NCBI GenBank assembly: GCA_903873715.1
Contig: CAIQPS010000075.1
Coordinates: 1-43,193 of the forward strand
Origin: an uncultured Actinomycetes bacterium
GTDB taxonomy: Bacteria; Actinomycetota; Thermoleophilia; RBG-16-64-13
Reading direction: 5' to 3'
Length of the DNA stretch: 43,193 nt
Part shown: positions 18,382-26,776 of the stretch, in pieces
Numbering within the stretch: position 1 is the stretch's first letter
Layout of the letters: every line of letters starts with the position of its first letter
Notes under the pieces: generated by a model
The model's input: the letters and a program-made list of their open reading frames with translations, nothing else
Told to the model about the DNA's origin: nothing
Databases searched by the model: none
Position numbers and translations under genes: made by a program

Positions 18382-19692
18382 GTGGAGACATCTGCCACAC
18401 CCTGGATCGAGGCCGACCTCATCATCAAGGGCGCCTCTGAGGTGCTCACCTGCAAGGCCGACGGCCGCGACAACGAAGGCCGCCTGTCTGTCGGCAGGAT
18501 AAACGACGGGGCCGTTGCGTCCCGCGAAGGGCGCATCGTGTGGGTCGGCACCGAGAGCGCCTTGATGGAAGAGGTGCGGCTCATGCGCGGCGGCGAGATG
18601 CTGGACGCCGACGGCAGGGTGGTCATGCCCGGCCTGGTAGAGTGCCACAGCCATCTGGCCTGGGCCGGAGACCGCGCGGACGAGTTCCAGATGCGCGTCG
18701 CCGGCGCGACGTACCAGCAGGTGCAGGAGGCGGGCGGCGGGATCGCCAGCACGGTCGAATCCACCCGCAAGGCTCCTGACGAGGTGCTGCGCGCCCACGC
18801 GCGCAGGCGCCTGGACCGCTTCATGCGCTACGGGGTCACGACGGTCGAGGCCAAGAGCGGCTACGGCCTGTCCTTGGACCAGGAGATCCGGCTGCTCGAG
18901 GTCTACCGGGACGTCGCGCTGGCGCACCCGGTGGACGTGGTGCCGACTCTTCTGGGTGCCCACGTGGTCCCGGTGGAGTACACGGAGCGCGCCGACGATT
19001 ACGTCAAGCTCGTCTGCAAGAAGATGATCCCGCAGGCCGCCAAGAAGAAGCTCGCACGGTTCAACGACGCGTTCTGCGAGCGCGGGGCCTTCACCGTGGA
19101 GCAGTGCCGGCGGGTGCTTGAGGCCGGGCTCGAGGAGGGCCTGCTTCCCAAACTGCACGCCGACCAGCTCAGCTACATGGGCGGCACCGAGATGGCTTCC
19201 GAGTTGGGTGCCGTGTCGGTCGACCACCTCGACCACGCCGCGGATGCCGGCATCGCCGCGCTGACCTCGGTCGCCGGCGGCAAGCGGGCCCCCATCGCGG
19301 TGCTCCTGCCCGGAGCCACGTTCTTCCTGGGCGAGGGGGGCTACGCTCCGGCCCGCAAGATGATCGACGCGGGGGTCCGGGTGGCCCTCAGCACCGACTT
19401 CAACCCCGGGTCCAGCCCCACCCAGAACCTCTGGCTCATGGCCACCATGGGCTGTTCTCAGCTGCGGATGACGGCCGAAGAGGTCATCAGAGCCATCACC
19501 ATCGAGGCGGCGGCCGCTCTGGCGCTGGACGACGAGGTCGGGAGCCTGGAGGTCGGCAAGAAGGCCGACATCCTCATCCTGGACTATTCGCGTGGCGCCC
19601 AGATCCCGTACCGCTACGGGATGAACCCCGTCTGGCGGGTGTACAAGGACGGCAAGCGCGTGGTGAAACGCGACAACCCGGGCGAGGGATGA
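18382..19692 (+). CDS. hutI: imidazolonepropionase
   Basis: A 436-residue amidohydrolase-fold enzyme opening imidazolone-5-propionate to N-formimino-L-glutamate, third step of histidine breakdown. Metal and catalytic marks: ECHSHLAWAGDR with His89 and His91, TTVEAKSGYGLSLDQE, LHADQLSYMGG, SVDHLDHA, and ALSTDFNPGSSPTQNLWLMA with the metal Asp. The GTG start is preceded by GGGGAG. Gap to hutH is 25 bases. The length and motifs are usual for the family. Confidence 0.95.
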   Translation: METSATPWIEADLIIKGASEVLTCKADGRDNEGRLSVGRINDGAVASREGRIVWVGTESALMEEVRLMRGGEMLDADGRVVMPGLVECHSHLAWAGDRADEFQMRVAGATYQQVQEAGGGIASTVESTRKAPDEVLRAHARRRLDRFMRYGVTTVEAKSGYGLSLDQEIRLLEVYRDVALAHPVDVVPTLLGAHVVPVEYTERADDYVKLVCKKMIPQAAKKKLARFNDAFCERGAFTVEQCRRVLEAGLEEGLLPKLHADQLSYMGGTEMASELGAVSVDHLDHAADAGIAALTSVAGGKRAPIAVLLPGATFFLGEGGYAPARKMIDAGVRVALSTDFNPGSSPTQNLWLMATMGCSQLRMTAEEVIRAITIEAAAALALDDEVGSLEVGKKADILILDYSRGAQIPYRYGMNPVWRVYKDGKRVVKRDNPGEG

Positions 19693-19726
19693 TCGGCGCC
19701 GGCGACCGGCGGGATGTGAGGCTGAT

Positions 19727-20620
19727 ATGAAGCTCGTCGAGTGTGTCCCGAACGTCAGCGAGGGGCGGGATGCGGCCAAGCTCGAGCGGATCGTGGCGGC
19801 GGTCAAGGAGACCTCCGGTGTGGAACTGCTCGATTGGAGCGCCGATGCCGACCACAACCGCGCCGTCCTGACCTACGTCGGCGAACCGGACGCCGTGCTC
19901 GAGGCCACCAAGGCCATGTGCCGGGTGTGCTTCGAGGTCATCGACATGCGGACGCACCAGGGGGCCCACCCGCGCATGGGCGCGGTGGACGTCATCCCGT
20001 TCGTGCCGCTGCGCGGAGTGAGCACCGAAGAGGCGGTCGACCTGGCGCGGAAGCTGGGTGCGTGGATAGGGGAGCAGGGCGTCCCCGTGTACTACTACCA
20101 GGACGCGGCCACCCGCCCGGAGCGGCAGATGCTGCCCGACGTGCGCAGGGGCGAGTACGAGGGGCTGGCCGCCAAACTGGCCACGCCCGAAGGCGCGCCC
20201 GATGCCGGCGCCGCCGTGTTCAACGAGCGCTCGGGCGCTTCCATCGTTGGGGTGCGCTTCCCGCTCATAGCGTTCAACGTCAACCTGGGCACCGCCGACC
20301 TGTCCATCGCCAAGCGGATCGCCGAGGCGGTGCGGAACTCGAGCGGAGGCTATCGCTACGTACGGGCTATGGGCGTGGCCCTGGAGGACAAGGGGCAGGT
20401 GCAGGTGTCCACCGACCTGCTGCAGTACGAGAAGACCCCCGTGCACCGGGTCTTGGAGACCGTGCGCTCCGAGGCGGCCCGGTACGGTGTGCCGGTGGTG
20501 GGGTGCGAGCTGATCGGCCTGGCGCCGATGGACGCTTTCGCCGAAGCCATCCGCTATTACATGCAGATCCACGACTTCTCCTCCAGCCAGATCGTCGAGA
20601 GCCGGCTGCTGGAGGTCTGA
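19727..20620 (+). CDS. ftcD: glutamate formimidoyltransferase
   Basis: A 297-residue enzyme moving the formimino group from formiminoglutamate to tetrahydrofolate, releasing glutamate. It matches the formiminotransferase half of bifunctional FTCD: MKLVECVPNVSEGRD at the N-terminus, SADADHNRAVLTYVG, THQGAHPRMGAVDVIPFVP with His81 equivalent to the catalytic His of the mammalian enzyme, and GVRFPLIAFNVNLGT. The cyclodeaminase half is absent and no fchA-like gene is seen in the window, so that step must be encoded elsewhere. The presence of this enzyme instead of HutG or HutF defines the folate-dependent branch of the pathway. Confidence 0.95.
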   Translation: MKLVECVPNVSEGRDAAKLERIVAAVKETSGVELLDWSADADHNRAVLTYVGEPDAVLEATKAMCRVCFEVIDMRTHQGAHPRMGAVDVIPFVPLRGVSTEEAVDLARKLGAWIGEQGVPVYYYQDAATRPERQMLPDVRRGEYEGLAAKLATPEGAPDAGAAVFNERSGASIVGVRFPLIAFNVNLGTADLSIAKRIAEAVRNSSGGYRYVRAMGVALEDKGQVQVSTDLLQYEKTPVHRVLETVRSEAARYGVPVVGCELIGLAPMDAFAEAIRYYMQIHDFSSSQIVESRLLEV

Positions 20621-22681
20621 GTGGCGCCCCAGACGTTCGGTCTTCCCGAGGAGTTGCCGGCGCCGCCGGTCTTCACCGCCGGCATCCGCCGGGCTCCCGA
20701 CCGCGGCTACACGCTGTCGCCGCGGCAGACTGCGGTGGCCCTGAAGAACGCCCTGCGCTACGTGCCGCCCGCGCTGCACGCCGAGGTGGCGCCGGAGTTC
20801 CTGGCGGAACTCAGGGAGCGGGGGCGCATCTACGGGTACCGGTTCCGTCCTCGGCCGGGTGAGCGGGACGCGAACGGGGCGCTGCTTGCCGACGCTGAGG
20901 GCAACATCAAGGCCCGCCCCATCGACGACTATCAGGGCATCCTCGAGGCCCGGGCGCTGCAGTTGAACATAGACAACAACCTGGACTTCGCTGTCGCCCT
21001 CTATCCGTACGAGCTGGTGACCTATGGCGAGACCGGCCAAGTGTTCCAGAACTGGATGCAGTACCGCCTGATCAAGCACTACCTGGAGCGGATGACCGAG
21101 ACCCAGACCCTGGTGGTGGCGTCCGGGCACCCGGTGGGGCTGTTCCCCAGCCACCGCGACGCTCCCCGGGTCATCAACACCAACGGCCTCATGGTGGGCG
21201 AGTTCGACAACCCCGCCGACTTCCACGAGGCCGCGCAGATGGGCGTGGCCAACTACGGACAGATGACCGCCGGCGGCTGGATGTACATAGGGCCGCAGGG
21301 GATCGTGCACGGCACCTATCTGACCTTGCTGAATGCGGGGCGGCTGTATCTGGGGCGGAGGTCCGACGAGGACCTGGCCGGCGTCCTGTATCTGAGTTCT
21401 GGGCTAGGGGGCATGAGCGGCGCCCAGCCGAAGGCGGCCGACATCGCGGGCGCGGTGAGTATCACGGCGGAGGTAGACCTTTCGCGCATCGAGACGCGGC
21501 ACAGCCAGGGCTGGGTGGAGCGGGTCACCTCCGATCTCGGAGAGGCCTTCTCCTGGGCGGCGGCTGCGCGCGCCGCCACCACGCCCCTGTCGATCGCCTA
21601 CCACGGCAACATAGTCGATGTCTGGCAGTACGTCGTGGACCACGATATCCAGGTCGAGCTGGCCTCCGACCAGACCTCCTGCCACGCCGCCTACGAAGGC
21701 GGCTACGTGCCCCAGGGCCTCGACTTCGAGGCGTCGCGGACGCTCATGGTGAGCGACCCCGCCGAGTTCCGCCGGCGCGTGGACGAGTCGCTCCGCAGGC
21801 AGATCGAGTTGATCGGGGTGATGGCCGGGCGAGGCACTCACTTCTGGGACTACGGCAACAGCTTCCTCAAGGCGGTCTTCGAGGCGGGCGTCCACGAGGT
21901 GGCGTCCAACGGCGCCGACACCAAGGAGGGCTTCGTCTACCCCTCGTACGTAGAGCACATCATGGGTCCGCTCTGCTTCGACAAGGGCTACGGCCCGTTC
22001 CGCTGGGTCTGCACCAGCCTCGACCCGGCGGACCTGGCCCGCACCGACGCCATGGCCATGACCTGCATCGACCCAGACCGCTGCTGGCAGGACCGCGACA
22101 ACCACAACTGGGTGCGGGACGCCGCAAAGAACAAGCTGGTGGTGGGCTCGCAGGCCCGCATCCTCTACTCGGACGCAGAGGGGCGCGTGCGCATCGCCCT
22201 GGCTTTCAACGAGATGGTGAGGCGTGGAGAGATCGGCCCCGTGATCATCGGGCGCGACCACCACGACGTGTCCGGCACCGACTCGCCGTATCGGGAGACG
22301 AGCAACATCTACGACGGCTCCAACGTCATGGCCGACATGGCCTTCCACTGTTGGGGCGGCAACGCCGCCCGGGGGATGACCCTGGTGGTGGCGTCGAACG
22401 GCGGGGGGGTCGGCATCGGCAGGTCCATCAACACCGGGTTCGGACTGGTGCTGGACGGCTCCGAGCGGGTGGACGGCATCATCCGGTCCGCGGTCGACTG
22501 GGACGTGATGGGCGGTGTGGCCAGGCGGGCCTGGGCGCGTAACGAGCCGGCCATCGAGACCGCGGCGGCCTGGAACGAGCGGCAGGCTGCGGGAGCGCTC
22601 GACCAGCCGGGCGGCGCCGCTCGCATCACGCTCCCGCACCTCGTGGACGACGGGTTGCTGGATGGCCTTCTCGGGGTATGA
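20621..22681 (+). CDS. hutU: urocanate hydratase (long form)
   Basis: A 686-residue urocanase, adding water to urocanate to give imidazolone propionate with tightly bound NAD+ as electrophile. Seen: FQNWMQYRLIKHYLE, LVVASGHPVGLFPSH, NYGQMTAGGWMYIGPQGIVHGT, the nucleotide loop SSGLGGMSGAQPKA, GPLCFDKGYGPFRW, and RDHHDVSGTDSPYRET ... VASNGGGVGIGRSINTG. It is longer than the roughly 555-residue Pseudomonas and Bacillus enzymes and closer in size to the vertebrate-type form. The order hutH-hutI-ftcD-hutU places it last of the four enzymes. The GTG start follows the ftcD stop directly, with GGAGG inside the end of ftcD. Confidence 0.95.
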   Translation: MAPQTFGLPEELPAPPVFTAGIRRAPDRGYTLSPRQTAVALKNALRYVPPALHAEVAPEFLAELRERGRIYGYRFRPRPGERDANGALLADAEGNIKARPIDDYQGILEARALQLNIDNNLDFAVALYPYELVTYGETGQVFQNWMQYRLIKHYLERMTETQTLVVASGHPVGLFPSHRDAPRVINTNGLMVGEFDNPADFHEAAQMGVANYGQMTAGGWMYIGPQGIVHGTYLTLLNAGRLYLGRRSDEDLAGVLYLSSGLGGMSGAQPKAADIAGAVSITAEVDLSRIETRHSQGWVERVTSDLGEAFSWAAAARAATTPLSIAYHGNIVDVWQYVVDHDIQVELASDQTSCHAAYEGGYVPQGLDFEASRTLMVSDPAEFRRRVDESLRRQIELIGVMAGRGTHFWDYGNSFLKAVFEAGVHEVASNGADTKEGFVYPSYVEHIMGPLCFDKGYGPFRWVCTSLDPADLARTDAMAMTCIDPDRCWQDRDNHNWVRDAAKNKLVVGSQARILYSDAEGRVRIALAFNEMVRRGEIGPVIIGRDHHDVSGTDSPYRETSNIYDGSNVMADMAFHCWGGNAARGMTLVVASNGGGVGIGRSINTGFGLVLDGSERVDGIIRSAVDWDVMGGVARRAWARNEPAIETAAAWNERQAAGALDQPGGAARITLPHLVDDGLLDGLLGV

Positions 22682-22738
22682 GGCGGACTTGAGGCAGCCG
22701 TGCTACGGGCGCCGGCGCACGGTCGAGGAGGGTCGTCG

Positions 22739-23197
22739 ATGAAGGTGGATTTCGAGCACGTTTCCACCGTCGGGCTGGAGTCTTCCCCGGTGGCGGAGTC
22801 CCTCGCCGGTCTCCGCGCCAACGAGGCCCGCTACTACATGAACAAGTACAAGCACGAGTTCACCGTCGTGCCGGCCGCGGAGAGCCAGGACACCCTGGAC
22901 TACGTGGATCGCATCCTCAAAGAGGAACGGGGCCTCGAGATCAGCGCCAAGCCCCTGGAGACATCCCGGTTCCAGGTTGAGAACATCAAGATGGCGTACG
23001 TCTTCTACCAGAGCGGGCTCTCGGTGAACGTGATGTACGCCGTGGATGACCCCAAGAAGCGGGCGGTGGGCTTCAAGCTCTCAGAGGGGATGGAAGTTCC
23101 GCTCGAGTTGGAGGGCAAGTTCAGGTTCGCCCGGCAGAAGTCGAAGCTTGCGGGAACCATCCGGGGCTCGTTCTTCGTGATCAAGGGCGAGTACTGA
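22739..23197 (+). CDS. conserved-looking small protein in the hut operon, function unknown
   Basis: A 152-residue soluble protein that I do not recognise. The ATG at 22739 has GAGGAGGG upstream and follows hutU by 57 bases in the same direction, so it is probably the fifth gene of the hut operon. Sequence features: LRANEARYYMNKYKHEFTVVPA near residue 30, a helical DTLDYVDRILKEERGLEI segment, then a beta-rich C-terminal half (MAYVFYQSGLSVNVMYAVDD, LEGKFRFARQKSKLAGTIRG). No cysteine, His cluster, signal peptide or membrane helix. A regulatory or accessory role in histidine breakdown is possible but not shown. Confidence 0.65.
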   Translation: MKVDFEHVSTVGLESSPVAESLAGLRANEARYYMNKYKHEFTVVPAAESQDTLDYVDRILKEERGLEISAKPLETSRFQVENIKMAYVFYQSGLSVNVMYAVDDPKKRAVGFKLSEGMEVPLELEGKFRFARQKSKLAGTIRGSFFVIKGEY

Positions 23198-23208
23198 GTC
23201 AGCGCCCG

Positions 23209-23227
23209 GACCGGCCTGCCGGCGGTC
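23209..23227. terminator. hairpin between hut operon and convergent SRPBCC gene
   Basis: An imperfect stem, GACCGGC (23209-23215) with GCCGG-C-GGTC (23218-23227), in the 28-base gap between converging genes. It has no T tract. Confidence 0.35.
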
Positions 23228-23795
23228 AGCCCATGTCGACCCGGTGACCACCGCGCGCCCCGTGGTCCTGTAGCCGCTCTCGCAGCCCCGCTGCGAGTCC
23301 AGCCACCGTCAACGCGTCCACCAGACCGCCGAAGGCGCCCACGAGGAACCTCCGCCTGATGGGGGCCATGCGCAACCTGAGATGGACCCGCGTGGCTTCC
23401 CTCCCTTGAACCCGCAGGACTATCGCCCAGCTGATCTCAACCCGCCCACGCGTGGACCGATGGACAAGCACGTTCGGCGGTTGGAAGATCGCGACCTCGA
23501 AATAGGCGTCGCGACCACCCCAGTCGTCTATCACGGCTCCGACGTGCAAGTCTTGAAGCTCGGGATCGAGCCGCCGCAGCCCTCGACCGCGAACGGGCAG
23601 CAGTCGTTCGATACCACGCGGCAGGTACCAGCCGGCTCGGTTCTTGCCTAGTTGCACGAACCAGGGCCAGACGGCCGCCGGGTGTCCCGGAACGGTGAAC
23701 GCCCTGTCCATCACGACATCTGCCCGGGCAACGATGTCGTCCCCGGGAAGGGATGAATGGCGCTCTTGACGATCCGCTCGTATGTTTCCGAACAT
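23226..23795 (-). CDS. SRPBCC (START-like) superfamily protein
   Basis: A 189-residue protein with the opening pattern of SRPBCC/polyketide-cyclase-like domains: ADVVMDRAFTVPGHPAAVWPWFVQLGKNRAGWYLPRGIERLL, then LQDLHVGAVIDDWGGRDAYFEVAIFQPPNVLVHRS and a strand-rich TRVHLRLRM segment. These folds enclose a hydrophobic ligand pocket; many actinobacterial members are of unknown function. The ATG lacks a Shine-Dalgarno sequence, and a TAGACT lies six bases upstream, so a leaderless mRNA is likely. It runs towards the hut operon and away from the transhydroxylase genes. Confidence 0.75.
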   Translation of the reverse strand: MFGNIRADRQERHSSLPGDDIVARADVVMDRAFTVPGHPAAVWPWFVQLGKNRAGWYLPRGIERLLPVRGRGLRRLDPELQDLHVGAVIDDWGGRDAYFEVAIFQPPNVLVHRSTRGRVEISWAIVLRVQGREATRVHLRLRMAPIRRRFLVGAFGGLVDALTVAGLAAGLRERLQDHGARGGHRVDMG

Positions 23796-23801
23796 GCCGG
23801 G

Positions 23802-23807
23802 AGTCTA
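23802..23807 (-). promoter_or_regulatory. candidate -10 of a leaderless promoter for the SRPBCC gene
   Basis: TAGACT on the minus strand, six bases before the ATG at 23795. There is no good -35. Confidence 0.4.
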
Positions 23808-24007
23808 CCCCGGCGCGCGTCCCTGGACACCGCTCGTTTTCTCCGACGTAGTCGGTGAAAGGTCTATTCCGAGCGCGCTGCAGAGTCGCCTGGGGCTCTG
23901 TACTTTCCCGGCCGACCCCATATGCCGGGGGTGTCGCCCGGCGGCTTCGCGACCACAGGTCTGACGCCTCGCAAGGCCGCGCTTTCGCCCCGGCCGCTGA
24001 CCCATTA

Positions 24008-24025
24008 AGTGAGCGACCGCTCACT
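24008..24025. promoter_or_regulatory. 18-bp palindromic operator, TetR-family-like
   Basis: AGTGAGCG (24008-24015), AC, then CGCTCACT (24018-24025): a perfect 8+8 dyad. Its 18-bp size and AGTGAGCG half-sites resemble operators of TetR-family repressors. It ends five bases upstream of the -35 box of the transhydroxylase promoter. No TetR gene lies in the window. Confidence 0.65.
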
Positions 24026-24030
24026 CCCTC

Positions 24031-24059
24031 TAGACATCGCCTCCGTTCTTCGCCATAGT
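24031..24059 (+). promoter_or_regulatory. promoter of the transhydroxylase operon
   Basis: TAGACA (24031-24036), a 17-base spacer and CATAGT (24054-24059), giving a leader of about 85 bases before the ATG at 24150. Confidence 0.6.
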
Positions 24060-24149
24060 GGGTGACGGTCGCCTCACGCTTGCCGGGGGCGGCCCTGCCG
24101 CGCGGGTCCGAACGCGCGGACCCAGCAAACACGCCGAAGGGGGCAGAGC

Positions 24150-26774
24150 ATGGAGCCACTCATCACCAGACCGCCGAACGCAGCGGGGGAGAAGACGCTG
24201 GTGCGGGATATCAGCTGGTGTGGGGTGCACAACGGCGCCAATGCCTGCATGGTGGATGTGAAGGACGGCAAGATCGTCCGTATACGGCCCGCCCGTTACT
24301 ACGACCAGTACACCAGGGAGGAAGTCAAGCCCTGGGTGATGCACGCGCGCGGCAAGTCCTTCGAGCCCAGCGACAAGAGCCTGGCGCCGCCGCTCAGCCT
24401 GGCCTACAAGAAGCGGGTGTTCTCGCCCGGCCGGGTGCGCTACCCCATGAAGCGCGTGGACTTCGATCCCAAGGGCGCTCCGGGATCCACCGGGCCCGGA
24501 GGGCGCAACGCGCAGAACCGGGGTGTGAGCAAGTACGAGCGCATCTCCTGGGATGCAGCCCTCGACATCGTCGCGGCCGAGATGCTGCGCATCAAGGAGA
24601 CCTACGGGCCTACCGCAATCCTCAACCAGTCCGACCAGCACGGTGAGAACAAGTGCGTGCACGGCCCGCACGGCTGCATGCGCAAGCTGCTCCGGCTGTT
24701 CGGCGGGTACACCCTGCAGGTCCGCGACGCCGACAGCTGGGAAGGCTGGTGGTGGGGCTCCAAACACGTGTGGGGCTGCGAGCCGGTGGGCCAGCAGATG
24801 CCGCAGAAGAACCTCATCTACGACATCTCCAAGAACGCCGAGCTCATCCTGCACTGGGGCTGCGACCTGGAGACCACCGTGTGGGGCTGGGAAGGCCAGT
24901 TGCCGAGCCGGCTGAGTTACTGGTGGACGGAACTGGGCATCAAGCAGATCTTCATCGCCCCGGACGTCAACTACGCCAACGCCGTCCACGCCGACAAGTG
25001 GATCCCCATCCTGCCGAACACCGACGCGGCGCTGTATCTGGCGATCGCGCACCACTGGATGGAGAACGGCACCTACGACAAGGACTACATCGCCACTCAC
25101 GCCTACGGGTTCGACAAGTTCGAGGACTACGTCATGGGACGGGAGGACGGCGAGGCCAAGACGGCAGACTGGGCGGCGCCCATCTGCGGTGTACCGGCCC
25201 GCATCATCCGGGCGCTGGCCAAGGAATGGGCGTCCAAGCGCACCACAATCGTGATCGGCAACGGCGGTCCGGGCATCCGCGGCCCCTATGCCACCGAGCC
25301 GGCCCGTCTGCAGGTGCTCTGCCTGGCCATGCAGGGCCTGGGCAAGCCGGGCTGCAACCAGGCCAAGATGATCGAATGGGGGCTCCTCGACGACTACGAG
25401 CAGGAATCCCCGCCGGCGCCGTCCATCATCCCCAACCTGCACGACGCCTACACGGGCGGTACGCCGATGGACACCAACCACCCGTCGTTCATCCCCAAGA
25501 GCCTGGTACCTAAGGCGCTCTTGGAGAAGGACATCGACTGGTACGGCAACGAGCACGAGATGGCGCGGCGTGAGGACCAGTTCATCCACTACGTGTACCC
25601 GGCCGAGGGTTGCTCCCGCATCCATATGATCTGGACCGATTCGCCGTCCTGGATCACGTGCTGGAACGCGGGTAACGACTACGCCAAGGCCGTCCGTCAG
25701 GACGACATCGAGTTCATGCTGGCCCAGCATCCGTGGCTGGAGAACGACTGCCTGTTCGCCGACGTCATCCTCCCGATCAACACCATGCTCGAAGAGGACG
25801 ACATCGGCAGCGACCTCTTCAGCGGGCAGATGAACCTGCTGTTCCCGGAGGAGCGCTGCGTGGAGCCCCTGGGCGAGTCGGTCAGCGACTACGAGGCCGT
25901 CTGCATGATCGCGGAGCGGCTGGGGCTGCTGGAGGAGTACACGGGCGGCCGGACCATCGAGGACCTCATCAAGATAGGCTATGAGAACTCTCGCGTGGCC
26001 GACAAGATCAGCTGGGAGGACCTGCGCCGCAAGGGCTACTGGGTCGTGCCGCCCATGGAGGGTTGGGAGGACATCCCCGCCGGCCTCATCGAGTTCTACG
26101 AGGACCCGGAAGGCCACCCGCTCTCCACACCCACCGGCAAGATCGAGTTCTTCGCCACCGGGCTGGCCGAGCACTTCCCCGACGACGAGGAGCGGCCGCC
26201 GGTGCCCAAGTGGATCCCCAAGGGCGTCACCCACGAGGAGACGCTGGGCACGGAGCGCAGCAAGAAGTATCCGCTGCTGGTGATGAGCAACCACCCGCGC
26301 TGGGGCGTCCACTCGCAGCACGACGACATCACTTGGTTCCGCGAGATCCCCACCTGCAAGGTCACAGCCCAGGACGGCTACCAGTACCAGCCGCTGTGGA
26401 TGAACGCCGCCGACGCCGCGGCCCGGGGCATCAAGAACGGCGACATCGTGAGCATCTACAACGACCGGGGCGTGGTGCTGGCGGGGGCGTACGTGACCGA
26501 GCGCATCATGCGCGGCACCATAGGTATCGACCACGGCGCCAAGTACGACCCCATCGAGGTGGGCGTCATCGACCGGGGCGGGGCCATCAACACCATCGTG
26601 CCTCGGGGGATCACGTCCAAGAATGCCTGCGGTCATGCGGTGAGCGGCTTCCTGGCCGAGGTCGAGAAGGCCGATATGGAAGCGCTCGAGGCGAAGTATC
26701 CCGACGCGTTCGCGAGAGAATGTCATATCACCGCCGGGCCGTGCCTGGCCGGATTCATGGAAGGTAGGGTCTGA
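24150..26774 (+). CDS. athL: molybdopterin oxidoreductase large subunit, pyrogallol-phloroglucinol transhydroxylase family
   Basis: An 874-residue molybdopterin (bis-guanine-dinucleotide) enzyme of the DMSO-reductase family, almost the same length as the 875-residue alpha subunit of Pelobacter acidigallici transhydroxylase. It has no N-terminal CxxC iron-sulfur motif and no Tat signal, as in that enzyme. DQHGENKCVHG carries His164 and RDADSWEGWWWG carries Asp195-Ser196; these match in spacing the active-site His144, Asp174 and molybdenum-ligand Ser175 of the Pelobacter protein. Also seen: LILHWGCDLETT, LFADVILPINTMLEED, SNHPRWGVHSQHDD, and an ALWMNAADAAARGI-like C-terminal cofactor-binding domain. 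Expected chemistry is hydroxyl transfer between polyhydroxybenzenes without external oxidant; the exact substrate is inferred. The small subunit follows two bases downstream. Confidence 0.88.
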   Translation: MEPLITRPPNAAGEKTLVRDISWCGVHNGANACMVDVKDGKIVRIRPARYYDQYTREEVKPWVMHARGKSFEPSDKSLAPPLSLAYKKRVFSPGRVRYPMKRVDFDPKGAPGSTGPGGRNAQNRGVSKYERISWDAALDIVAAEMLRIKETYGPTAILNQSDQHGENKCVHGPHGCMRKLLRLFGGYTLQVRDADSWEGWWWGSKHVWGCEPVGQQMPQKNLIYDISKNAELILHWGCDLETTVWGWEGQLPSRLSYWWTELGIKQIFIAPDVNYANAVHADKWIPILPNTDAALYLAIAHHWMENGTYDKDYIATHAYGFDKFEDYVMGREDGEAKTADWAAPICGVPARIIRALAKEWASKRTTIVIGNGGPGIRGPYATEPARLQVLCLAMQGLGKPGCNQAKMIEWGLLDDYEQESPPAPSIIPNLHDAYTGGTPMDTNHPSFIPKSLVPKALLEKDIDWYGNEHEMARREDQFIHYVYPAEGCSRIHMIWTDSPSWITCWNAGNDYAKAVRQDDIEFMLAQHPWLENDCLFADVILPINTMLEEDDIGSDLFSGQMNLLFPEERCVEPLGESVSDYEAVCMIAERLGLLEEYTGGRTIEDLIKIGYENSRVADKISWEDLRRKGYWVVPPMEGWEDIPAGLIEFYEDPEGHPLSTPTGKIEFFATGLAEHFPDDEERPPVPKWIPKGVTHEETLGTERSKKYPLLVMSNHPRWGVHSQHDDITWFREIPTCKVTAQDGYQYQPLWMNAADAAARGIKNGDIVSIYNDRGVVLAGAYVTERIMRGTIGIDHGAKYDPIEVGVIDRGGAINTIVPRGITSKNACGHAVSGFLAEVEKADMEALEAKYPDAFARECHITAGPCLAGFMEGRV

Positions 26775-26776
26775 GC

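Larger units (their letters stand above)
23796..24149. other. 354-base divergent intergenic region
   Basis: No gene recognised. It holds the -10 of the SRPBCC gene, then a stretch of about 190 bases in which I see nothing, then the palindromic operator and promoter of the transhydroxylase genes. Short open frames here have no protein-like composition. Confidence 0.6.

Noticed and set aside
23382-24058. Small open frames around the SRPBCC gene and upstream of the transhydroxylase genes
   Set aside because: They lack ribosome sites and protein-like composition; those overlapping 23226-23795 are off-frame readings of the SRPBCC gene.
24030-26726. 898-codon minus-strand frame opposite the transhydroxylase large subunit
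   Set aside because: Composition is typical antisense (Asp, His, Val, Arg rich) with no domain; the plus strand has clear molybdoenzyme motifs.
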